Assembly: GCA_022447165.1 (NCBI GenBank)
Contig: JAKVBR010000080.1
Location: forward strand, 1 to 7,661
Length of the DNA stretch: 7,661 nucleotides
Origin: Phycisphaerales bacterium
GTDB taxonomy: Bacteria; Planctomycetota; Phycisphaerae; Phycisphaerales; SM1A02
Reading direction: 5' to 3'
Positions within the stretch are counted from its first letter, which is position 1. Every line of letters starts with the position of its first letter. Below, in pieces: positions 1-5,853 of this stretch. The notes beneath the pieces were generated by a model. That model was not told the origin of the DNA and did no database searches. It saw only the letters and a list, made by a program, of their open reading frames with translations. The translations under genes were made by a program, and so were the position numbers.

Positions 1-1444
1 AAATCATGTATGTTAGTGCAAGTGGTTTAAAGAATCGTCCTTCAAGTCCTTTAAGGAAGAGCAGGGGGATAAAGACCATCACAATAATGATGGTCGCAAA
101 GACCATTGCTGGTCTAATTTCATTACTTGCATCGAATACGACATCAAATGTTGAGCATCTGTCGCCATCTGGAAGTAGTTGATTTTGTTTTAGTCGTCTA
201 AAGACATTTTCAACATCGATGATGGCGTCATCGACGAGTACGCCAATTGCCACAGTGAGTCCACCGAGCGCCATCACATTTAAACTCATCTCAAGTGCGT
301 CCATGATGACTAAACCAATTGCAAGTGAAACAGGCAAGGCAGTCAGTGTGATGAGCGTCGTTCTGATGTTCATCAAAAAGAGCATCAAAATGATTGCGAC
401 GATTGCAATTGCTTCAACGAGCACTTTTGTGACGTTGCTTACAGCGCGATTGATGAAATGTGATTGTCTAAAGACATTGTTGTTCATCACAATACCGTTT
501 GGTAGAGTCGGTTCAATTTGATCAAGCAGGGCTGTGACTTCTTCAGTGAGCGTAAGCGTGTTTGTTCCAGGTGCTTTTTGAATTGAAATGATGACTGCGG
601 GCGATCCACCTTCAGATGCTTCACCGCGTTTGAGAGCGGGGCCAATTCGGACATCAGCAACTTGTCCAATCGTCACGGGAATACCCTCTTGATACGTCAC
701 AATTGTGCCAGCAATATCTTCTGGCTTGGTCACGCGGCTTTGCTGTCGAATGGGAATTTCAAAATTGCCAACATTTGGAAGATAGCCTGCACTATCAGTA
801 CTGTGCGAACCGCCAGCAGCTTCAACGACATCAGACAAAGTCAGTCCGTAAAGTCGAAGACGATTCTGATCAACATTGACTTGGTACTCAGGAAGTTCGC
901 CGCCGATTGAAACAACTTGAGAAACGCCCGGAATGGCGAGTATCTTATTTCGTAAATCAAACTCAGCAAACGAACGCAGTTCAAGCGGCGTCGCGATTCC
1001 ATCTGGAGATGAAAGAGCAACGAGCATAATTTCACCTGCTATTGATGAAATTGGTGTGATAAAGGGTTCTATGTTTTCAGGCAAGATGTCCTGAATTGTC
1101 GATAGTCGCTCAGCAGTTAGCTGTCTTGCATCATAAAGATTGGTGTCCCAATCTAAATCAACCCAAACAATAGATAATCCAATTGCACTTGAGCTTCTTA
1201 CTCTGCGAACGCCTGTCATCCCGTTTACCGCAGACTCAATCGGGAAGGTGACATATTGTTCAACTTCATCAGCTGCAAGTCCGCCTGCCTCTGTCATGAC
1301 TACAACAGTTGGTGCATTCAGTTCAGGAAAAACATCAACGCTCATTGTTGAGAGTTGATACATGGCAAATCCAACAAGGAGTAATGATGCCATGATCACA
1401 AGAGAGGCGTATCTAAGGGAGCCGTGAATCAATGCTTTTAACAT
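1..1444 (-). CDS. CusA/CzcA-type RND efflux pump, inner-membrane permease, N-terminal part (cut by window edge)
   Basis: This is the proton-driven inner-membrane pump of a tripartite efflux system, moving a substrate from the periplasm or inner membrane towards the outside. The frame stays open from ATG at 1444 to the left edge, giving 481 codons, a little under half of the usual length of about 1,030-1,060. Visible parts: first membrane helix at about residues 13-32; the SVDVFPELNAPTV motif typical of the family (35-47); periplasmic porter domains (about 45-330); membrane helices near 340-358, 363-383, 388-410 and 443-465. Helix four reads GVLVDDAIIDVENVFRRL (401-418); D405 aligns with the essential helix-four aspartate of CusA and CzcA, while A399 stands where CzcA has D402. 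The start is supported by AGGGGAG at 1460-1454, nine bases upstream and inside the preceding gene. The start lies three bases after the adaptor stop, so coupling is likely. Family assignment is firm; heavy-metal specificity is inferred from the adaptor's histidine tail and family resemblance. Confidence 0.95.
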   Translation of the reverse strand, partial: MLKALIHGSLRYASLVIMASLLLVGFAMYQLSTMSVDVFPELNAPTVVVMTEAGGLAADEVEQYVTFPIESAVNGMTGVRRVRSSSAIGLSIVWVDLDWDTNLYDARQLTAERLSTIQDILPENIEPFITPISSIAGEIMLVALSSPDGIATPLELRSFAEFDLRNKILAIPGVSQVVSIGGELPEYQVNVDQNRLRLYGLTLSDVVEAAGGSHSTDSAGYLPNVGNFEIPIRQQSRVTKPEDIAGTIVTYQEGIPVTIGQVADVRIGPALKRGEASEGGSPAVIISIQKAPGTNTLTLTEEVTALLDQIEPTLPNGIVMNNNVFRQSHFINRAVSNVTKVLVEAIAIVAIILMLFLMNIRTTLITLTALPVSLAIGLVIMDALEMSLNVMALGGLTVAIGVLVDDAIIDVENVFRRLKQNQLLPDGDRCSTFDVVFDASNEIRPAMVFATIIIVMVFIPLLFLKGLEGRFFKPLALTYMI

Positions 1445-1447
1445 TGG

Positions 1448-2827
1448 TTAATGCTCCCCTTCGTGATATGTGCCGTCAGCGTGGAAGTGACCACCTTTTG
1501 GAATGGAACCACTTGTTGCGAGTAACAATTGGAAGCCGCCATCGAGGACAACTTCATCACCATCGGTTACACCGCTTAAAACTTCTACCCAGCGACCATC
1601 GTCATTGCCTAAGTCAGCTTCCATTCGAATCACTTCATTGGGGTTATTTGTGTTGCGAACAAAAATGATTGGAATGAGCCCATCTTGTTGTACTGCAGAA
1701 AGTGGAATCGCAAGCTCTTCGCTTGAAGTACTAGTTAACGCAATCTCAAGCTGTGCAACAACGCCATCCCTTGCCCATGAAGCGAGACGTTCGGGTGTGA
1801 CAAACAGGTTGATTGTTCTAGATGCATTATTTCCGCCAAGCCCCATTTGAAGCGTCCCCGACATGGTGTCTTGAAGTGAAATACGTTCATCTGATGCTGT
1901 TGGTGCAGGCGAAACGATTGTTGCAGCGAGTCCGTTTGATAGGACGCCGAGATCACTTTGAAGACCAAGCGCGTGAAACCGAAGTTTGTCAGGCTGCACA
2001 GTCTTCATGACAGTCGTTTGCGCATCTGCCCAAGCGCCATTGGTTAAGTCAATGTGACCAACAACTCCATTTTGTTTTGCTCTCACTTCAATAAAAGAAA
2101 TGTCTTCCCACCAATTTTCCTGTTCAGGTGCGATGTCTAACATTGCTTCAGCAGATTCAAGTGCGATGCGCATTGTTGAGAGGGCAGCGTTGAGTGCTGC
2201 ATCAGTCTCAGCATGTTCTGCTTCGTGTTCAGCAGTTTTTTCTTGAGCGCGAGCATATTCGGCCTGCGCTTCAATGAGTGATGCCTTCGCAGAAGTTAAT
2301 TCTCTGACGCTTCCGCCACCTGCTTCGATGATCGTTTCTAACTTTTGAACACGGTTTTCCCAAACGCGCATCTGTTCAATCAAGTTCATCTTGTATTGAA
2401 TGTGCGCGCGATGAATCGAAACATGCGCTAGGAGTTTCTTCTCTAATTTGTTAATGTCACTTTCGTTTTGAGCAAGAGATTTCTGGATGTCACGCCATTC
2501 TGGAGAATCGATTAAGAAAAGCAATTGCCCCATTTCAACTTGGTCAAACTGGTTGACTTTCAAATCTACGCGGCCTGAGAGCATTGTCCGGTATTCCCGT
2601 TTCGCTGAAGGGAGATATTCAAATTTGCCAGGAACGCGAAGCGAGTCAGTGACATTGCGACGTTCGACAGTTGCAAAAGTGATGCCTAAATTCGATTGAA
2701 CTGATGGAGGAATAAGTACATGATTTGTAGGCATGTCGACATGTTGTGATTCATTTGACTGCTGTACGCCTGCATCGTCAGTGCATGCCTGCAAACAAAG
2801 TAATGAGATAATAAAAAAACGATTCAT
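1448..2827 (-). CDS. RND efflux periplasmic adaptor (HlyD/CusB-like membrane fusion lipoprotein) with His-rich tail
   Basis: This 459-residue adaptor should bridge the RND pump and the outer-membrane component. The N-terminus MNRFFIISLLCLQAC is a short lipoprotein signal with lipobox LQAC, so Cys15 would be lipidated. Then follow the first half of the lipoyl/barrel-sandwich domain (about 65-107), a long alpha-helical hairpin (about 108-235, turn near the glycines at 169-172), the second lipoyl half (about 245-275, with NGVVGHIDLTNGAWA), a beta-barrel domain (about 280-360) and a membrane-proximal domain (about 370-440). The tail GGHFHADGTYHEGEH carries four histidines (447, 449, 455, 459) and acidic residues, a plausible metal-binding site like those on heavy-metal adaptors. 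The frame extends upstream to 2884, but ATG at 2827 is preferred: it overlaps the previous stop as ATGA, has GGAGGA at 2838-2833 five bases upstream, and gives the signal peptide. Family is certain; substrate is not proven. Confidence 0.95.
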   Translation of the reverse strand: MNRFFIISLLCLQACTDDAGVQQSNESQHVDMPTNHVLIPPSVQSNLGITFATVERRNVTDSLRVPGKFEYLPSAKREYRTMLSGRVDLKVNQFDQVEMGQLLFLIDSPEWRDIQKSLAQNESDINKLEKKLLAHVSIHRAHIQYKMNLIEQMRVWENRVQKLETIIEAGGGSVRELTSAKASLIEAQAEYARAQEKTAEHEAEHAETDAALNAALSTMRIALESAEAMLDIAPEQENWWEDISFIEVRAKQNGVVGHIDLTNGAWADAQTTVMKTVQPDKLRFHALGLQSDLGVLSNGLAATIVSPAPTASDERISLQDTMSGTLQMGLGGNNASRTINLFVTPERLASWARDGVVAQLEIALTSTSSEELAIPLSAVQQDGLIPIIFVRNTNNPNEVIRMEADLGNDDGRWVEVLSGVTDGDEVVLDGGFQLLLATSGSIPKGGHFHADGTYHEGEH

Positions 2828-3885
2828 TGCAATCCTCCAACAGGTGAGGGCTTTTGTTGTGAATGTGGACCAAGCAGTCGACATACTTTGTTAGCAACTT
2901 GTATAGAAGATAAGTTCAGTTCAAGTAGTTTTTTATTCGCTTGATAATATTTTTTTGTAGTCTCTAAAAACACAAAGATATCTAATTCTCCAAGTTCAGC
3001 AATAGCTTCGAGGTCATTTATCTGATCTCTAAGTGTTGGGATAATGTCTTTCTCTACAAGTGATCTTTGGGCTTTTATGAGTTCAAGTGATTCGTATGCT
3101 TCCGAAAGCTCTAAACTTAGCCGTGCAAATGTGGATTGGATATTTGCTTCTGCAACATCAAATTGAAAAGGCGTACTTGCTTTTTTACGTGCAGCTATTT
3201 TGATTGCAAGTTCAGTATTTGCTTCAATCATTCGTTGAGTAGCGTTTTGGATATAAGGAACCATTACAATTGGTGAACGTTTTTGAAGTAAGTCGCTTGA
3301 TGTTGGAGGAAGTCCTAGAAGGAGGAGTAATTCATTTTTTCGTTTTAATGCTATCTGTGAAAGCTGATCAAGCTCTATGCGCTTATTTTTAACTTCTATG
3401 TCAATGAGTCGATACTGGATTCGATTGAGTTCATCTGAATTTCGAAGTGACTTGGCAATCAAGTCGATCTCTTCAAGGTTTTTTATGGTTTCTTTTATAA
3501 GTTTAATGTTTTCTTCTGCTGTAAACCACGAGGCCCATTTAGACCGAATAGTTGAACGAGTATTCCATTCATCATTTACAATCGTTTTTGCAGATTCTGA
3601 TTCTAAGCGGGAAAGTCGTAAGTTTGGATTAAAAAAAAGGGCAACTACTTCACCTTCTTCAGGAGAGAGTCCATCGCTAGCATCAAAAGAATCGACGATA
3701 TTATCGTGTGTTTCATGCAAGTCGTTTGCAAAGTCGACAAGGGAATTCAGTTCGCTAGTGCGAGCGTTGTATGTCTCTGCATAATCCTTGAATATTTTGA
3801 TAGAGGATGATTGAGAAGATTCACAACTAATATTCAAGATTGTTATTAGTGAAATACAGGTGCACTGAATAAAAAGTAATTTCAA
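2824..3885 (-). CDS. TolC/CzcC-family-like lipoprotein, short and apparently lacking the beta-barrel strands
   Basis: By position and sequence this is the outer-membrane-factor gene of the efflux operon. It encodes 353 residues, against the usual 420-480. The N-terminus MKLLFIQCTC...LNISC is a lipoprotein-type signal, with Cys21 the likely lipidated residue, though the lipobox NISC is imperfect. A linker (22-70) leads to GLSPEEGEVVALFFNPNLR (72-90), matching the family opening of LS-EA-ALxxNPxLR. Helices continue through about 115-190 and end in LLLLLGLPP (186-194), the usual close of the first repeat. A second helical repeat spans about 213-339. In both repeats the stretch that normally holds two outer-membrane beta strands seems missing: only about 20 residues separate the NPNLR helix from the next (91-112), and only ASTPFQF (237-243) in the second. 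The TTG start is chosen for its AAGGA seven bases upstream and the signal peptide; TTG at 3909 is the alternative. The gene is AT-richer than its neighbours. TolC-family ancestry is likely; function as a channel is doubtful. Confidence 0.82.
   Translation of the reverse strand: MKLLFIQCTCISLITILNISCESSQSSSIKIFKDYAETYNARTSELNSLVDFANDLHETHDNIVDSFDASDGLSPEEGEVVALFFNPNLRLSRLESESAKTIVNDEWNTRSTIRSKWASWFTAEENIKLIKETIKNLEEIDLIAKSLRNSDELNRIQYRLIDIEVKNKRIELDQLSQIALKRKNELLLLLGLPPTSSDLLQKRSPIVMVPYIQNATQRMIEANTELAIKIAARKKASTPFQFDVAEANIQSTFARLSLELSEAYESLELIKAQRSLVEKDIIPTLRDQINDLEAIAELGELDIFVFLETTKKYYQANKKLLELNLSSIQVANKVCRLLGPHSQQKPSPVGGLQ
2828..2838 (-). promoter_or_regulatory. Shine-Dalgarno that fixes the adaptor start
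   Basis: GGAGGA (2838-2833) lies five bases before the ATG at 2827, within the last codons of the upstream TolC-like gene. Together with the ATGA stop/start overlap at 2827-2824 it argues for translational coupling. It also argues against the longer in-frame extension to 2884. Confidence 0.8.
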
Positions 3886-3897
3886 TTCTAGTTCCTT
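3886..3897 (-). promoter_or_regulatory. Shine-Dalgarno supporting a TTG start
   Basis: AAGGA (3897-3893) lies seven bases before the TTG at 3885. No ATG is available near the N-terminus of this frame. The other upstream TTG (3909) would place this motif inside the coding region and put eight residues with two glutamates and a lysine ahead of the signal peptide. The 3885 start is therefore preferred. Confidence 0.6.
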
Positions 3898-3972
3898 TAA
3901 ATGTGGCAATTGAAATCAAAATCGCATTGTGTAAATCTATTAAATTCCCATTGTTTCTGCATAGACTTTTGT

Positions 3973-4002
3973 ATTTTACTCGCGTTACTTTTTCTGTGTC
4001 GA
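3973..4002 (-). promoter_or_regulatory. candidate sigma-70-like promoter of the efflux operon
   Basis: In the 141-base gap between the phosphoesterase stop and the TolC-like start, the minus strand shows TCGACA (4002-3997) and TAAAAT (3978-3973). Each is one mismatch from the consensus -35 and -10 boxes, and the spacer is 18 bases. Transcription would start near 3966, leaving a leader of about 80 bases. The gap is AT-rich, so chance matches are possible. I see no convincing operator palindrome for a MerR- or ArsR-type metal sensor, and no regulator gene in the window. Confidence 0.35.
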
Positions 4003-4026
4003 TTTGCGGGAAATGCAATTGTCCGC

Positions 4027-5787
4027 TTATCTAGAGAGATTCCCTTTGTCCAGTGTTATGATGTCAAACAAATTGCCAAACTCATCAATCGCTTGAAACT
4101 CAAGAATGTCACCATGAATAGCAATGTAAACAAGGTGATGGCAGTTGGCTTTCTTGTGACCAAACCACGTGTTTGTTGGGTCAAAATGTTCTAAGTGACC
4201 GCCACCGCCTGCAGTCGTCACATACATGACCCCGCCATCTTCCCAAGGAATCACCTTGTTACCTGCAATTGGGAACGTTCGTTCGTAGTCATGAACATGA
4301 CCTGAAAAACAAATGTCAACGCCATACTTTTCGAGCACCGAGACAATGTTTCTTGCATTCATATCGCCACGCGTCGAAGTCGTGTGATAGGTGTCACCAT
4401 AATCATTTGAGTCAGAGGTATATGGCGGTTGATGGAGCACTGCAAACTTCCACTTTGCTTTTGACTTCGCAAGAGATTGTTCAAGCCAGTTGAGTTGCTC
4501 AGACTGTTCAGCCAGTGAGCGGTTGCCATCAATCATAAAGAACTCAGCGTTACCAAAAGTAAACGAGTAATACCGCTCTGGCTCAGGGAGCACCATGTAA
4601 TCGTAGTAGTGCTGCGCATCTTGTTCGTGATTCCCAAGAACTGGCATGAAGGGGACTCTGCTGATCAGGGGCTGCATCGCTGGGAAAAAGTGCCCCGTCC
4701 AATGCGACTTGTTTGAACCCGTCGTCACCAAATCGCCCGCGTGCACAACCAAGTTTGGTCTATGCGAATACGCCACATCGCTGACACGTTTAACAACCTC
4801 TGCCTGTGCTTGGGTGTCACCTATAGCGATGAAGGTAAATGAGTCTTCTGTTTCTGGAGCAGTTCTAAACGAAAGGCGTGGCGATTCTATGGTGTTGCCG
4901 CGAAAATCCGTTACCTTGACGATGTAAAAATACTTTTCGTTTGGTTCAAGACCTGTAAGTCGAAAGTGATGCAAGCGCTTGCCACTTGATTGAATTGTTT
5001 GCGTGCATCTTCCAGTTTCATGGTACGCTTGCAACTCTGCATCAGTTGGCAATGTCGTTTCAAATGAAATGCTCATTTCAGTTGTCGTCGGCCAATTGAT
5101 GTACGGCATGACAAGCCAATCAAGTTCAGTGTTGACCCACGGGTCAAATGACCTCAAAGTTGAGCCCTCTTCAAACTGTGCGGAGATTGCTTTCTCTGAA
5201 CTAGCGCGAGCATCTAATGTGACGCTTTTGAGTCGACCATCAAACTTGTTGAGTTCATTGTCATCCTCGTACCCCCCAATCGTAAAGGGCATTTCTTTGT
5301 TGTACAGAATTGAACCGCTCTGCGACTCGGTTTGATTGACACGTTTTCCATCGACATACAACTGAAGTGTTTTGCCGTCGTACGTAGCGGAAACGTGATA
5401 CCACTGTCCAAGTTGATATATCACATCACCTGAATCGAGATAGGTCAACTTACCGTTTCCGTCATCAGCGCCCGAAGTCGAGAGCGCCATTGTGAATTGC
5501 GACTCGTTGTAACCCAGAATCCAACCAAGTTCAAGATCGCCATTGTCTTGAATGCATCCAATGATACCGCCCCAACGGTTTGGTTCGTCAATCGACACCC
5601 AAGCGCTCACGGTCATTGCGTTTTCTGGCAAACTCGACTTGTCGTCAATGTAAATTGGGTCAGCACTCCCATCGAAAAGTAGTCCTCCACCAGTCGACTC
5701 ATCAGCAAATCGATCTTCAGGGAAACTCGTAAAGTCCCAGTGTTGTGGTTGCGTAAGTGTTAATAATGACAAGAGTATGACGGACAT
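4027..5787 (-). CDS. Exported LamG-Fn3-metallophosphoesterase (purple-acid-phosphatase-like)
   Basis: This 586-residue protein is probably a secreted or surface phosphoesterase that hydrolyses phosphate esters with a two-metal centre. After a hydrophobic N-terminus (MSVILLSLLTLT) come a LamG/concanavalin-like jelly-roll domain (about 36-205; MTVSAWVSI, WYHVSATYDGKTLQLYVDG), an Fn3-like domain (about 222-308; LTGLEPNEKYFYIVKV) and a calcineurin-like metallophosphoesterase domain (about 316-520). The metal ligands appear in order: GDTQ (D324), AGDLV (D352), GNHE (N386, H387), H452 in VLHQPP, and GHVHDYERTFP (H497, H499). The GHVHxYERTFP form and the preceding Fn3 domain are typical of the purple acid phosphatase group, but the tyrosine usually found three residues after the motif-two aspartate is threonine (T355). 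ATG at 5787 has GAAGGA (5799-5794) six bases upstream. An upstream TTG at 5859 would add 24 residues with a VVAC lipobox. Substrate is unknown; LamG may bind carbohydrate. The gene is divergent from the membrane protein at 5854. Confidence 0.92.
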   Translation of the reverse strand: MSVILLSLLTLTQPQHWDFTSFPEDRFADESTGGGLLFDGSADPIYIDDKSSLPENAMTVSAWVSIDEPNRWGGIIGCIQDNGDLELGWILGYNESQFTMALSTSGADDGNGKLTYLDSGDVIYQLGQWYHVSATYDGKTLQLYVDGKRVNQTESQSGSILYNKEMPFTIGGYEDDNELNKFDGRLKSVTLDARASSEKAISAQFEEGSTLRSFDPWVNTELDWLVMPYINWPTTTEMSISFETTLPTDAELQAYHETGRCTQTIQSSGKRLHHFRLTGLEPNEKYFYIVKVTDFRGNTIESPRLSFRTAPETEDSFTFIAIGDTQAQAEVVKRVSDVAYSHRPNLVVHAGDLVTTGSNKSHWTGHFFPAMQPLISRVPFMPVLGNHEQDAQHYYDYMVLPEPERYYSFTFGNAEFFMIDGNRSLAEQSEQLNWLEQSLAKSKAKWKFAVLHQPPYTSDSNDYGDTYHTTSTRGDMNARNIVSVLEKYGVDICFSGHVHDYERTFPIAGNKVIPWEDGGVMYVTTAGGGGHLEHFDPTNTWFGHKKANCHHLVYIAIHGDILEFQAIDEFGNLFDIITLDKGNLSR

Positions 5788-5799
5788 AGTTTTTCCTTC
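5788..5799 (-). promoter_or_regulatory. Shine-Dalgarno for the phosphoesterase ATG start
   Basis: GAAGGA (5799-5794) lies six bases before the ATG at 5787. It favours that start over the upstream TTG at 5859, which has no purine-rich motif at a suitable distance. The region also lies in the 66-base divergent gap (5788-5853), which must hold promoter elements for both genes unless they extend into the coding regions; I could not pick out convincing -35/-10 pairs there. Confidence 0.6.
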
Positions 5800-5842
5800 G
5801 CAGAAAGGATAGCATGCGACCACACATGATACGATGGTCGTC

Positions 5843-5853
5843 AGGAGAAACTT
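5843..5853 (+). promoter_or_regulatory. Shine-Dalgarno that decides a GTG start
   Basis: AGGAG (5843-5847) lies six bases before GTG at 5854. The next in-frame ATG is at residue 43, inside the first membrane helix, so the GTG start is well supported. Confidence 0.75.

Noticed and set aside
219..521. Plus-strand open frame of 100 codons opposite the RND gene
   Set aside because: Low-complexity Ser/Thr/Ile/Met composition typical of antisense reading; the opposite strand encodes a clear RND pump with conserved motifs.
2828..2884. Nineteen-residue N-terminal extension of the adaptor
   Set aside because: It would overlap the preceding gene by 61 bases and bury the lipoprotein signal; the ATG at 2827 has a better ribosome site and the ATGA overlap.
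3377..3784. Plus-strand open frame of 135 codons opposite the TolC-like gene
   Set aside because: Serine-rich shadow of an AT-rich, helix-coding minus-strand gene; no recognisable domain or context.
3827..4018. Minus-strand frame of 63 codons in the leader of the efflux operon, as a possible leader peptide
   Set aside because: TTG start with no ribosome site, runs out of frame into the TolC-like gene, and overlaps the candidate promoter.
4006..4026. Small inverted repeat (GCGG...CCGC) just after the phosphoesterase stop, as a terminator
   Set aside because: Only four paired bases with a 13-base loop and no T-run after it on the minus strand.
3901..4194. Plus-strand frame of 97 codons covering the gap at 3886-4026, with a hydrophobic cysteine-rich stretch
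   Set aside because: No Shine-Dalgarno before its ATG, and its second half lies antisense to the conserved end of the phosphoesterase.
5788..5853. Promoter search in the divergent gap, e.g. TACGAT at 5830-5835 as a -10 box
   Set aside because: No -35-like sequence at 16-18 bases upstream; not distinguishable from chance.
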